In this document: positions 1-12,033 of the stretch, piece by piece
Layout: every line of letters starts with the position of its first letter
Numbering within the stretch: position 1 is the stretch's first letter
NCBI GenBank assembly: GCA_000787465.1
Contig: JSYX01000211.1
Coordinates: forward strand, 1 to 53,568
Direction of reading: 5' to 3'
Length of the DNA stretch: 53,568 nucleotides
DNA from: Thermomucor indicae-seudaticae
Lineage: Eukaryota > Mucoromycota > Mucoromycetes > Mucorales > Lichtheimiaceae
Program-made: the position numbers and the translations under genes
Notes under the pieces: model-generated
Database searches by the model: none
Told to the model about the DNA's origin: nothing
The model's input: the letters and a program-made list of their open reading frames with translations, nothing else

Positions 1-177
1 TCCTTACCATATGGCAGCGTAAAACATGTTTCTCATATGCGTAATGTTTAATCGTATGTTAGCGCAAATTCGGCTTGCAGTTGATGTAAAATGTATTTCG
101 AGTGACGCAAATGTTTAATCAATAAACAGTATGAAAGAGCGAGGTACGCACGGACCCCTTGTGGCCCGTATAGCCTC

Positions 178-212
178 TTTCTCTCTCTCTCTCTCTGTGT
201 GTGTGCACACTG
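178..212. repeat. CT then GT simple repeat
   Basis: A run of CT dinucleotides is followed by a short GT run and a CACAC tail. It is an ordinary microsatellite in non-coding sequence. Confidence 0.85.
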
Positions 213-3200
213 CAGTCAAACCTCCCATGACTCATTCCTCCAGTAGACAGAGTTTTCTATGGCTTTTGAGAGCTGATGGCTTTCGACAAAACGGAAAAGC
301 GTTTAACCGATACAACCGCGTAAGCAGATGTCGTAAATACAGTGAATATGGTGCGAATTAGCTATAAGGACCTTAAACTTCGCGTCTTTGAAATCCTATA
401 AGATATCGACAAGCCAATCCTTCAATTTCTAATCTGACAACTATTGTTATTTCGACCGTTGCCAAGAAGACTTGTTTTTACTTGAAGCTCTAGGGCAGAA
501 GCTCGCATGAATTATCAGCCTTCAAATTTCAACAAGAAGTGGACCTTATAGGTGAGTCGCACCATATAGGTCCATTCGATGATTTTGTTGCTTTCGTAGG
601 CATAAAGAAGCTGAGTATCTTTGATTAGGGAGGACCTGCCAAGAGGTGAAAGCAAACATAGCTCTTTATTTCGTCAGGGCCATCTTTATCGCCACTTACC
701 ATGTCGACTGACAGTTATCTCAAGGACGGGAAAGCGTTTTCAGCGCAATGTTCAGCTGTTTTGTCTAGCTTTAGCGTGTTGTATCAGACTAATCAGGAAC
801 CATGTCTTACCGTTTCATCTGGCTCGTTTCTTTGGGATGCCTGGACTACAGATGACAGAGTACATTTATTATACAGTTTTGGCATGATTAGAGCAAATCA
901 AGACGTAAGAACGTCGCGGGGGCTTCCGAGATGTCATTTTTGGGTGTTCTATACGGAGTATGAAAATGAACGCCTTTGGGTCGGTCTGTATGTCTGTCGC
1001 ATTTTTCTGTTGAAAAATTAGCCGGTCATTGACACTCTGTAACAAACAGAACTGCCACATAGCACGGACATCTTTCAGCTTTACTGCAAGAGCATAACTT
1101 GAATACCGCACTCCCTGAGGACATACGTATCAACGCAGTCGTGGATTCTGTATCGGTATATGTAAGCTTGGTCAGCTGGAAATCATGTAACACGCAGAGA
1201 AACTCGTCATGATAGACGTCTCTACGTCCATTTCTAGGGCAAGAGCGTTGTCTTTGGAGTATAGAACGCGTCTCAAGTTTCCAGAGGAAACTGCCTTCGC
1301 GAATTTTTAAATACTACTAATATCAAGGTAGCGATTGCCGCCAAAGCGTATGTGGCTGGCATCAGGCAGATCACGCAGGTATCCGTCAAGATGCCTGCGC
1401 CCTGGCGTAGCTATATGCTGATCCATGTCCACCGTGGGGCTGGAAACGCTCTCTCTAACCGTGGCGATGTTGCTGTTCGGTCATCTAACTTTATGACCGA
1501 CCATTCTTTTTTGTCGCTGACGAAGACACACTCATCGATGCAGCGGACCCTAACGAGCCACATTGCCCAATGTTATTGGTGACGCTGCCGTACGAATCCT
1601 GCTAAAGCCCATTAACAAGCACGGTGATGCAGCGTATGAAATGATGGGTGACGCCATCGGAGCGAGCTACGGCCTTGTCCGAGGTGGTCAGTCGTCTATA
1701 TCCAATTACCCCTTCGGGAGACATATGACAGGTACCGCTGTCAGTTGGGACTTAAGGCATACTGTACGGTGACGTACCAGGTCCCGGGGTCTCACGCAGT
1801 TTGCCATGGCTACTTGGTCGAGATCGTTCGAGGACTGGGCCAGCAGCCGTTGCGCGTGTAGATCGTTTCGTACCTGTGACACAATCAACAGGCAATGCAA
1901 GGCATAACAGGAATGCCGATTGCCAAGCGGCCACTTGATAACGGACGGCGCTCCGTGTCATGTATGGATCACTGGAATTCGCGTTGATCTGACCGATTCC
2001 TTGGATGATGTTTACACCGGATTTATTCTGGAATAACTGCAAATAACAACTTGTGCTGCGTTCCGAGCAAGCATGGCAGCGCCTATTCCTGGACCCAGGC
2101 AAAACCGATGTCAGCAACCTATCTTGCTCGGCTGCGGCGATGGGGAAGTCGTTGGACGATAGTTCTTGAATTAGTTTACAGCAAACGTGTGACCTTTTCA
2201 CTGACAAGAACGGGCGTACTGTAAGATCACTTTTGCGCCCTATATCCTGTCACTGCCGATTGACAACCAGCCGTGCGCCTGGCCAAGCAAAGAAAACGAA
2301 CATTGAATGTGTATCTATTTCTGGTCTGATACGTTGGCTATTTAATTCAACTATGGTATCTCATAGGAAAGGTCTCCATTTGCAATAGGACAGGCCTAGG
2401 GTCAAGGTAAATAAACCACAACGGTGCATAAGTTACTGTGTTTACATTGGAAAAAAAGGGCAATCCGTCGAGTGAAATTCCACAAACAGCACACCAATTG
2501 ATCTTGCAACTTGTTCATTGAGAATATTTCTGTTCCAATAGAAATGGCTGCTGCATTGGCTCACAGCCAAGTTTGCGCTACGAAAAAGGCGGTAGCACGC
2601 GTTTAATGTGCACATACCATCTTATATTTCAAAGTGTAATACCGGTTGGTCGATGACGGTTCTACAGTCGTTTACGCTTACGAGGAAGCTCATTGCGGTA
2701 AAAGAAGAATATGAGACACGTACTAGGCGGCTATCTGGAGAAAGCAGGAAGGGTGGCAACTGCACGCCCACAGTCCGTCTTGAGAGGACGACGAACAGGA
2801 GAAGCAACGGGAGATGAGGAACGCGAGCGATCACCGAAGGTATAGTGGATCCATTCCGTGATCAACGACTCGACGCTGGGATCGGTGATGACGAAATTCA
2901 TTACAGCAGCAAGAGGAACGCAGGCATCCCGTTTTTGATTTCAAATGCGTGATGCCCTGAACCATGCACGACCCGAATTATCAACAGCCGATGTAGACTG
3001 CTGCCTCTACATCTCTGTTTTGTGCCGTATTCACTTTGATGAACTTGGAGACAAAAGAAAGCGTGTCTTAAGGCTGAAGTCGTTTCTGCATCGATTTCGG
3101 ACCGCCATAAACAGTTGGGTCACACCTGTCTACATTCAGACTTAGTCTATCTAATGATATGATACTTTTATGCAGTGAACGCTTTCCGGCTTTCTCCGGG

Positions 3201-3507
3201 TAGTATCGGTCACTGCAACAGACGGTGTGCGTGGATATCTACATAACATTCGCTCTGATACAGACAGGACCCCTCGGCAGTTGTTGAAAAGGCGGCTGAA
3301 AAGAGCGCCCTGCCAATCAGTAGTCAATGCAGAGCGAACCATTCCTTCGCTGGCACCATTATGGAAGAGCACGATGCAGAACGGTTCTTGACGCGGTGCT
3401 GATCAATTCTCCAACTGCATACGCAGTTCGACGCGGGATAAGTTCCCGGATTAAACGGAGTTGCCTGAGAGCAACGTCAAGCTTTCCAATCGCACAAAAA
3501 TCCCACC

Positions 3508-3515
3508 CATAAATA
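3508..3515 (+). promoter_or_regulatory. TATA-like box upstream of the HAP1_N gene
   Basis: CATAAATA lies about 20-28 bp upstream of the proposed ATG at 3536. If functional, the 5' UTR would be very short. It is a weak, position-based call. Confidence 0.3.
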
Positions 3516-3535
3516 TCATACTGTATAACCACGCT

Positions 3536-5292
3536 ATGCAAGGTAGTGCAATCATCCGACTGCAGACAAGCCGGAGTTGACTTAATTGGTTTAATGGGCA
3601 AGAATCGGAACTCTCCAGTGATCTCTTCTGTTTACGCCTTGTGGAACGCTTCCTTTCATCATCAGATGATAATATCATATCAGGAAGTCGGCACAATATC
3701 ACTGTGCAGGCAGCCAAATCTGTATTTTCTTCGTCTCTTGCACCTCTTGTTATTGGCATGGATCTGTCGGTTCAACTCGAAAACGTCTTGTCGTCTAGTT
3801 ATGATGTTTGCTTCACATCGATGCCTTCCGTTATACACGCAGATATTCCATCTTGCGTCTCTCAAGAAGACAAGCTTCCTCCATTATCTCTGCCGTTTTT
3901 AAGCAAGAATGAAGTTTTCGGACCGTTCACACGCGCAGAAAGAGCCCATTCGGATGCATCAGGCAGCGAGGACTCGAGCAGCTCTTCGTTACTGCTGAGC
4001 CCGATCGAGAGCGTCATAGACGAGTCCAAGTCACCTCGAGAACTAGCTGTCTTGTTGAAGAAAGTGCATGCAGCCTTGCGCTCGAGGGAGGCAGGTAGGC
4101 TGTACGGAGCATGAGCCTTGGAACTACCTGCCTTTAATAATAACTCATGGTTCTGTCTCTAGAACTCAAAGTTGTTACGGAAATCGGACGCACTTTACTG
4201 GAGAATAACTTGGAACTCCAAAAGAAACGGCAGATGCTGCTAGAGCGAAATCAACAACGCGAAAAGCATTTATCCACAACGCAGCCGGTCATTACACCGT
4301 CGACATCGATTCTGACAAGAACTGCAAGCAACAACACAGAGGCGGAGCGCATCTTGCAGCAGCACATGGAGTCCGACGAGCAACCAGCCATGAAATTCAT
4401 TTCAAGGCAGCAAGCCGACGAGGCGATCATGGATATGCTTCGACAAAAGAACCATGAGGTTCAGACAATGATAGACGCCACCTTAGCTCAGCAGTCCCAG
4501 GCAGCGGCTGACCATGCCACCAAGGTGCAACAATTAGAAAGCAGGATCAAGGAGCTCCAAGAAGCGCTGCATAAAGCTGCGGAAACAATAGACGCATTAG
4601 AACGTGCTCGACAAGGACCCTATCGCCATCGATCTCACACATGTGAAGCTGAGGAGGACGACCACAACCGTTTATTGTTGTTGAAGCAGCGACTACAAAG
4701 CCTCGAGGCTGAAAACCAGCGCTTGGTACGCGCCAGAAATAGCGTCGAAACAGAGTTGTCCCATGCCGTTGAAAACCTGAAACGGTTGCAGCAAAGAAAA
4801 CCTAGTCTTAAAACGATGCGAGAACGATGCGAGCAGCAGAAAGAAGCAGCAGCAGCATCATATGATAACCATCCCGCGAAAATCGTGCAAGGTTACAGAA
4901 ACGAATTATCCCGGCTGCATGATTGTCAACAACAAACCTTATACAGTCATCCTACCAACTTGTTGGAAGCGTGCAAAAGAGACGTGACACAGGCTGGACC
5001 TTCACCGCGTAACAGTTTCAAGAAGCATGACGATGGACCAGGATCTGTTTCAAAAGACCATCATCATTGGAGAAGTGTGCTGGGGCCTAGAGACAGGTCG
5101 CATGTGATTGACTCTAGTGTCACCTACTTTCGGCCAAAGCCATGGGAATCGGACGCGCAGCGCAGCATGTCTCGAGGCCCATCGTCCGTGTTTCAGATAA
5201 TAGCTCGCTGGTGCCGTTTCTCGGTAGTTTTGACGCTTGCAATTCTCATCAACCTGTGGAACGGACCAGACAGGCTCCCGGAAAATTGGTAA
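3536..5292 (+). CDS. HAP1_N-type coiled-coil protein
   Basis: Model: exons 3536-3542, 3603-4094 and 4163-5292, about 542 residues. The second intron (68 nt, GTAGGC to CTCTAG) restores the run AELKVVTEIGRTLLENNLE, a conserved stretch of the HAP1 N-terminal region family (huntingtin-associated protein 1/TRAK-type), here in a fungal protein. About 300 residues of heptad-rich coiled coil with many Q, E and K follow. The extreme C-terminus has a hydrophobic stretch (RFSVVLTLAILINLW) that could be a tail anchor. In animals the family links organelles to motors; the fungal role is not known to me. The frame upstream of 3641 has no ATG, so the 7-nt coding first exon is inferred: it is in phase, with a 60-nt intron. 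The gene is convergent with the THP3 gene. A serine-rich N-terminal region precedes the coiled coil. Confidence 0.75.
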
Positions 5293-5594
5293 CGGATTCT
5301 CGCCAACTTATCACGCCACCACCTGTATCATGATTTACAATGTCTTCTTGCATATCCAAACTTTACTCCCGGCACATTGTCACGCATTTTACACCATCAC
5401 ATGCAAGCCTATAACTGAAAATACTGGTTCATGCCTTTTGCCATGTCGATATCTGCGACGCCCTGGCTTCCTACGCAGTTCAAAGATAGCGCCGTGATGA
5501 TAGCCATTGTTATTATTAGTTCATGCAAATCTTGTTATCTAACAAACGCGATGCTACACTGTATTCTGACAGGCTGCGTTTATTGAATCCCTTC
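5293..5594. other. Convergent 3' intergenic spacer
   Basis: These 302 bp lie between two stop codons on opposite strands and presumably hold both 3' UTRs. No further feature was seen. Confidence 0.7.
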
Positions 5595-8105
5595 TTACAA
5601 TTGGCCTTTGATATCAATCTTCTTGTACTTCTTTAGAGCTTCTTGGAGTTTCGTCATGGCTGCCTTTGTATCAAGTTCTTTGATATCGTCGGCCACTTGT
5701 ATGTCATGGTCGCTCAGAAATCGTATCAGTTGATTTCTGTCATCAAAAGCCAGCTCTGTGATGATGAACTCTGTAGACAATGTCGGCCGAAACCTATTAT
5801 AATTTGTTCAGTACAAACCAGCCCGCTCGCTCGCTAACCATGCCCTTTGAAACATACGTTTTGCAAAGAATGACGAGGGCCTTGACTCGTTCCCTTTCTA
5901 TAAATTGATCCATAAGGTAACCGCCCATATTAGGCGCTGACAAAAATAATTGAAAAAAGCGATGGTAGTTATTCGTTGCAAGGGCTGAGCGTACTGATAA
6001 TGCGTGTTGAACAGATGAGTTTGCTTTTTCTTCCGTGGTCAGTTCGGCCATAATCGAGTTAATGGCTAACGCAGAGTTTCAGTTTCCCAATCGTTTGCAC
6101 TTGCAGCTCTCGTAATAACTAGATTACCTGACCAGTCTTGGGTATGCAGAAAGTACAAAATACGATATGCCGTAAATTCCATGACATTACCCCGGATTCC
6201 GAGCTTATATAATGACTTCAATTGCGTCTGGCATTGATTGTACTCACCCAAATCACCCTAATAGTAACAAGAATCTCAATATGTAAATTCTTGGGTATTA
6301 ACATTGCTGATACAATACCTTCTCCAGGGCAATGCGCGCATGTATTTCATATACTTGAACCGTGAATTCGTTTTTTATTCGTTGAACCTACAATGCCCGT
6401 CAGAAACTCCCTCGTTACATTTCTCCAGCGCTGTTGGCTTACTGTCAGGTCTTGACGCATCGATTTAAACTGATCACAGATATAAGTGTAATTCTGTTCT
6501 GCGCTCCACTTTTTCTTGAGTAACTCAAGAGTTTGTCGCAAAATATGTAAAGGCCGAACAGTTGCTGGATCAGGCGCCTATAGATATCCGTCTCAATGTC
6601 AGAGAAACATCTCAAAGCTATTATTTCTGTCTGTCCAGCGAGCAACTTACTGATGTTAATCGTAAATAGCTTTTCTCCAATTTGGTGCATGTGCCCACAA
6701 TCACAAACTGGTTCACATCTTCCTGTCCTGTCTGTGACGCTGTTGCTAATTCTTTCCTCCGTATTGGATTATCTTCCTGGAACCTCTTTAACCTATTCAA
6801 TCGTCGTTCTTGTTCTTCAGCAGACGCTGGAATGTCAACCATTTGCTGAATAGCCTTCTTTTTCCTATTCACTTTGTCAATAAGATCAATCATTTCAACC
6901 GACGCTAGCATACTTTTTCTGACTTTTCCGCTTTGCTGGGCCACATGCACTGGATAACTACTGTGAGCCATTCTGAAAATCGAACATAGCGCAGCACTGC
7001 ATCCCAAACCTTGGCAGATCCATCTCTGACCAGTCTGTTGTGTACAACTCGCCAGCCTTGTGTTTTTCAAATATGATTGTCCGTAGTTCAGCTTCAGCCT
7101 GATCCCTCTTCTCAGGGTCGCAGTTATTGAAGACCTCCTCAACGTACTCCCTTTACACAAGGTCATCTGTGAGCCAAAAAACAAGGTACGCTCCCTGCAG
7201 ACATTTATGATCACATACTGAAGAGATGGTGGCCATGATTCCATCGTTGGCGGTGCACTAGTACTTGGTGTATCTTTAGACTTGGGTGTGGACGGAGACG
7301 GTATTGTTGTGGCAGGTTTTTCACTCTTTTTAGTCATCATGATTGGCTTTGCTTTCCGTTTCTTCCCTATCGTCAAGTATGTGAGTATATATATACAAGC
7401 AAGCGTATCCCCAACTTTGTCTAACGTACCAGGAGTTACAGCTATGTATGCTGGAGCCTCCTGAGGTTTGACAGTTGAAGTAGTTCCATTATTGTCGGTT
7501 GCAGAGCTTTTTAAGACTGTCAGCCACAAGGCGCAAAAAAAAGGAGCAGTAATGGTGCTACTCTACCTTGTAGGTTGTGTTTCCTTTGTAGGTTCGGTTT
7601 TGGTATACGAATCGCTTGCTGTAGAAGCGGTTTGATTGACTGGAGCACTTGCTGAAGGTACGGAAGATAGCGGCGCCGTCGTAGTAGCAGCTACCGGCTG
7701 CTGAGACTGTGGATATTGTCCATAGTTGTAATAGCCTGACGACGCTGCTGCTGGATAACCAGCATGTGCATACCCGTAGTTGTAATCGTATTGGTATCCA
7801 GCGGCGACAGGCGGGGCGCCAGATGCTGACGCAGCTGGTTGTGAAGAAGGATACCCGGTCGCGTAATAACCCGAATAATAGGCCGCATTCTGGCCCGTCG
7901 GTTGCTGCGAATATTGGTAATATTGGTAATTCGGATCAGCGTATGGTTGTGCATACTGCTGTTGTTGTTGTTGCTGCTGCTGCTGCCATGGTGGTGGTGC
8001 GGACCTAAAAGGCACGATTGAGCCCTGATCGGCTGACGTATCACTGAATTGCAAATCTGCATACCATGGCTGGTCCTGGGAGGAATTGCTCGGTGTTTGC
8101 GCCAC
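5595..8105 (-). CDS. THP3: THP3/LENG8-like SAC3-GANP/PCI protein
   Basis: Ten exons (minus strand): up to 8105-7567, 7506-7430, 7366-7219, 7150-7010, 6972-6651, 6577-6443, 6387-6319, 6257-6128, 6065-5858, 5793-5595. All junctions are phase-consistent, about 650 residues. The N-terminus is a Q/Y/P-rich low-complexity region (poly-Q, YNYG-type repeats). The middle has the WPPSLQEYVEEVF segment, and the C-terminal half carries [40 protein letters not shown] and [13 protein letters not shown], all hallmarks of THP3/LENG8. Yeast Thp3 works with Csn12 in transcription elongation and mRNP biogenesis. The 5' end is unresolved: the first exon frame contains no ATG and is closed by TAA at 8115-8117, so another exon must precede it. 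One intron (6973-7009) is only 37 nt; an alternative acceptor at 6919-6920 would make it 91 nt. Confidence 0.88.
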
Positions 8106-8598
8106 GATGACAAGTTATTGCTGTTTGAACGCTGCCGGAAATGGCGCAGGAAAATCGCCAGGAGCCGACCCGTCACAGCTGCTGTCCAATGAAATGCGTT
8201 ACTGCAGCCTTTTCGGATAACCACCATATTGATCTTTCAGGTCTTGGTTAACGTTGTATGGCTCGCTTATCGCTTTATCCTGTTCTCCGTGAATTAAACA
8301 GCTTGAGCCTTCATTTACACCTGTCCCAGGGGGAACACATGGAGCTACAATGAGCATTTCCTGCCAAAAAATAGTTTGAATCTTCAATTACAAATATCAT
8401 GGATAACCATAAGGAGCTAGCAAAGAGCATATCTGATTTCTGGTCTTTCGTGTCGACGAATATAAAGTTTTCAAAGCAAATCTTCATTTATTCGTTTGCT
8501 TCTAAACAATCATTGAATAAGTTTGATGCCGTTTGAGCCGAAGAAAGAAGGTGTTCTGAGTTTTTCGGCGCTCAGACCCCCCACACGCGTCTGTGCTC
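8106..8598. other. Divergent promoter region of THP3-like and TTI1 genes
   Basis: This 493-bp region separates divergent genes and must contain both promoters and probably the missing first exon of the THP3-like gene. On the minus strand, two protein-like stretches (about 8354-8199 and 8190-8118) lie in the same frame as that gene, separated by TAA stops. No clear TATA box was chosen. Confidence 0.55.
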
Positions 8599-11500
8599 AT
8601 GTCGCTTCAATCGTCTGGCAATGATTTCGACAAGCAACTGCAGAGAGACGCATTTCTGAAGCTTCGGCCGCTATGCATCGAGATCCTGTCCAATGGACGC
8701 AAAGTGTCGCGCGAAAACAGCAAACACATTGCGAAACTTTTATCTGATCTCTTGTGCACATTGAATCAGCTCCCCAACCCAGAAGTATCTCTACCAAGTC
8801 CTGCGATCGAGTACATTCTTCGACCGCTTTTGGGACTCTTTCGGTCTATACTAAGTTCTGATTGCATATACAATGTGATATTGGACCCATGGCTGGAATG
8901 CTTGCACTTTTTGCTGACGAAAACGCTGTGGAAATTATCTTATGGGACGGAAATGCTGAAGCAGCTGCTCATACTGTTCACGCTTTGCGCTAGTCGACCT
9001 TTAAGCGCAGCCAACAACGATTTGGCCCAACCTATTTCCGAAGAGACTAAACACCTCGCCGTTCGGTGCTTTAGCGCCGCGCTACCTATCGGGTTTGACG
9101 ACGACGAGCGACCAGAAGCAGAAGAATCCTCTCTGCATCAAAAGGAGCTAGCGTCATTATTCCGCGATCCACTGTTTGCACCGACACTTGCCCAGTCAAT
9201 CACGCTCTTACTCGATATCGCACGGACTGTTGATTCGCTGCAACTACGACTGGACGCTCTGCAGACGTTGGCTCAGCTGCTATTGAAAAACGTGCAGGAA
9301 GTCTACATTATCGCAAACTATTTTCCAGGCATCGTCTCGGCACTCTGTCGAATTATCTGGCAAAAGAAGGAAAAAGAAAACCATCAGATACTTGCGACGG
9401 CTGTGGGTGTCCTCGGGGATATCATCTGCACTGTGATGCGAGACGAAATCAACCAAGAGTGTCTGCAGGATGTACGGTCCTTTCAGGATCTTCGTCATAT
9501 TATGATTAGTCGTAATACGACTGAATCCAAGTCGAGGGAGCCAAGTAGCAGTAGTAGCAACACTACTAGTAATGAAGATCGTGCACGCAATTGGCTCGCT
9601 AGTGCCAAAGAAAAGATCCGTCAACAGCTTAATAAGATTCTGAGTATTCGAAGCCATCCAGACTGGAGAGTTCGGCTAGCCTACGTAGATTTTGCTTACA
9701 AGCTACTTGCAAACTGCTCAGGCGTCCTGGAAAACTGTATTGCGCCGTTATTGGAGACGCTGATTCTGCATATCGATGATGAATATAGCCAAGTTGCAAC
9801 GACGAGTCGGATGCGAGTGCAGGAGCTTATGAAGAAGCCTGCTTTCGAAGAAAGCATGGTTCCCAACTCCAAAGTCAGCTTATACGATTGTATCATGTCA
9901 TTGCCCGAGCATCTGATTACAGGAAGCGAGGAAAAGAAGCTGGATGCAATAAGGCTGCTTACCGGCTATGTACTTTTGCTGAAAGAACACGCAAAGAGCG
10001 TTTTGGATACTACCATTGGTAGAATCTCAGAAGCTTGGTTGAACGCCTTGGAAATCGATCCGCGAGGTCTGAATATTCTTGAGCAGCAAGATCATGGCAA
10101 ATATATTGAGCTACAAGAGGAATCGCAGCCTACGCCATCATCGCCTGTATATCCCAAAGTACGATTCAGATATCTTGTTTCGGACCAAAGTGTTGCGCAG
10201 ATATCACGGATGCTGAATGTTATCGGCCGGTACGGCAATCTGCCTTATTGGTTGGAGCATTTCATGGGTTATCTGCGAGCGGAAGAAGAGGAGATGACGG
10301 AGGACGCACAACCCCAGGCTGCGTTTGTGGTTCATGCGTTATTGGCAGGAGCAGCAACAGCGCAGACGGACGAGGTTGCAGAGTGGGTCTTGGTGGAAGA
10401 AGAGCGGCTTACGAACAGACAACTGAAGACCCTCTCATTGCAAGTCCTCCACGATTTGATGAATGATATCATTGATCCTGTCAAGGCAGCTACCCAGTCT
10501 TCTAGTCTGATACCTGGACGCACAATGACGCAGGCTAACCCTGAAGTAGAGGGTAACCAAGTGTTATGCATTTGTTATTCATTGCAGATAATCGGTCTAC
10601 TGGCCTGCATTTTGGAGCGAGAGTATCTGCAAAGCGAACTCATTACGATTCTTTATCCTCTATTGGCACACCTTGGTTCATCCAACCTCTATATCCACAA
10701 TTACGCTCTGATCACGCTCGATGCAATTGCGCTCGTCTGTGGGCATCCCGGCGCAAAGGAATTATCCATTGCAAATGTGGACTATATCATCAACATGGTA
10801 TCGCAGCGGATAACAGCGCTTGCCGATAACCTGAAAGCACCCCTCGTCCTCAAAGCTCTTGTCAAAATCGGAGGCCTGACTGCCGTCGAATATCTGGATG
10901 ATACCATCGAGGAAGTCTTTGACGCGTTGGATCGCTATCATTTCGACGGCTGGAGCTGCGCACAGCTTTGCAGCGTCTTGACAGAAATTGTAAAAACTAT
11001 ACAAGCGAGTCTGTGCGTCGCAGACGACCATCATCACGAGGACGACGAAGACAAGGACGCTGTAGCAGCAGCAGCAGCAGACGAAACTAAAAGAAAGGCA
11101 ACGGAGCAGCAAGTTTCGCCAGAGATATTGGAGTTTGCGGCGAGCCTAGAGGCTGCTGAGACACCAGAAGAAGAAAAGGAGACTGCGACAATGGAAGAAA
11201 TTGGTCGCTATTTCCTGGAGAGGCAAAAAGCGAAGCGTGACGAAAAGCTTGATTTGCAGGAAATGCTGCAACGAGACATAAAGGATGCAGACGCAGACGA
11301 CGAGAAAGAGCCGCCAGCAGAAGAGGAGACACCGTTGACAAGGATGCAGCAAATGACGCTTGATATTATGGAAAAAGCAAGGCATTTTTTGACTGCACCC
11401 TCACCTCATTTGCGTGTGGAAATGCTTATCTTGTTTGCGGCGGGAGTTCGAGTGCTGGGTTCACGTGAAGAGAAAACGGGTCCGTTAATTCATGCGACGT

Positions 11501-12033
11501 GGCCGTTGCTGGTGAAACGGCTGCAAGATGAAGAGCATGCGGTTTTGTTCAGCGCACTTGCGCTCATGATTGCACTGGTGGAGCAGTTGGGCGACTTTAT
11601 GCTGAGGCGTGTTGAGGATATCTGGCCGCGACTTCGAGCGTTGCTGCGTCAAGGAGCATCAAAAAACCCTTATTATTCCACGTTCTCGTACATGCATCGT
11701 CTTCATGCGTATGTGTTGCGAACTCTGTCTGAGATTGCCAGGCATGTGCCTCTGCGGGCCGTCATGGTGTCTAGTATTCTGGATGAGGCGAAACGGTTTT
11801 TGGACGATCGCATGAACCCTGAACTTCAAAAAGAAGCTTTGGACCTGTACATGACTGCAAGCCGTACACATCCGGATGTGGTATGGCTCTTGTCGTTTGC
11901 TATGCTTGGTGACGATGCGAAACTAGAGCCGAAACATGAATCACTAAAGACGTTTCAAGTACCATCCTGGTTCGCAAGCAAAAATAGTCATTTTGCAAGA
12001 AACGCTCGTTATTTGTTAGAAAGTATACCATAA
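8599..12033 (+). CDS. TTI1: TELO2-interacting protein 1 (Tti1), HEAT-repeat protein
   Basis: A single uninterrupted frame of 1144 codons. The first ATG is at 8599; the frame stays open a little upstream without another ATG. Helical HEAT-type repeats run throughout, and the C-terminal block (PHLRVEMLILFAAGVRVL, HATWPLLVKRLQDEEHAVL, WPRLRALLRQG) matches the conserved end of Tti1. Length fits the family (about 1000-1100). Tti1 with Tel2 and Tti2 forms the TTT co-chaperone that matures PIKK kinases (TOR, ATM/ATR-type, Tra1). An acidic/glutamine-rich insertion with poly-Ala and EEE stretches lies near residues 820-920. The gene is intronless, unlike nearly all its neighbours. It shares a divergent promoter with the THP3-like gene. 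Confidence 0.85.
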   Translation: MSLQSSGNDFDKQLQRDAFLKLRPLCIEILSNGRKVSRENSKHIAKLLSDLLCTLNQLPNPEVSLPSPAIEYILRPLLGLFRSILSSDCIYNVILDPWLECLHFLLTKTLWKLSYGTEMLKQLLILFTLCASRPLSAANNDLAQPISEETKHLAVRCFSAALPIGFDDDERPEAEESSLHQKELASLFRDPLFAPTLAQSITLLLDIARTVDSLQLRLDALQTLAQLLLKNVQEVYIIANYFPGIVSALCRIIWQKKEKENHQILATAVGVLGDIICTVMRDEINQECLQDVRSFQDLRHIMISRNTTESKSREPSSSSSNTTSNEDRARNWLASAKEKIRQQLNKILSIRSHPDWRVRLAYVDFAYKLLANCSGVLENCIAPLLETLILHIDDEYSQVATTSRMRVQELMKKPAFEESMVPNSKVSLYDCIMSLPEHLITGSEEKKLDAIRLLTGYVLLLKEHAKSVLDTTIGRISEAWLNALEIDPRGLNILEQQDHGKYIELQEESQPTPSSPVYPKVRFRYLVSDQSVAQISRMLNVIGRYGNLPYWLEHFMGYLRAEEEEMTEDAQPQAAFVVHALLAGAATAQTDEVAEWVLVEEERLTNRQLKTLSLQVLHDLMNDIIDPVKAATQSSSLIPGRTMTQANPEVEGNQVLCICYSLQIIGLLACILEREYLQSELITILYPLLAHLGSSNLYIHNYALITLDAIALVCGHPGAKELSIANVDYIINMVSQRITALADNLKAPLVLKALVKIGGLTAVEYLDDTIEEVFDALDRYHFDGWSCAQLCSVLTEIVKTIQASLCVADDHHHEDDEDKDAVAAAAADETKRKATEQQVSPEILEFAASLEAAETPEEEKETATMEEIGRYFLERQKAKRDEKLDLQEMLQRDIKDADADDEKEPPAEEETPLTRMQQMTLDIMEKARHFLTAPSPHLRVEMLILFAAGVRVLGSREEKTGPLIHATWPLLVKRLQDEEHAVLFSALALMIALVEQLGDFMLRRVEDIWPRLRALLRQGASKNPYYSTFSYMHRLHAYVLRTLSEIARHVPLRAVMVSSILDEAKRFLDDRMNPELQKEALDLYMTASRTHPDVVWLLSFAMLGDDAKLEPKHESLKTFQVPSWFASKNSHFARNARYLLESIP

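Larger units (their letters stand above)
1..3535. other. Gene-poor region
   Basis: No convincing gene was found. The stretch holds a CT/GT simple repeat near 178-212 and many short open frames without recognisable domains. A patch at about 1340-1870 reads like protein in pieces on the plus strand, in different frames and broken by stops, and may be a decayed gene. The longest frame, 151 codons on the minus strand at 1752-2207, begins with TTG, lacks a recognisable motif and overlaps that patch, so I do not call it a gene. Confidence 0.6.

Noticed and set aside
1752..2207. 151-codon minus-strand frame
   Set aside because: Starts with TTG, no known domain, no splice partners, and lies opposite the decayed plus-strand patch.
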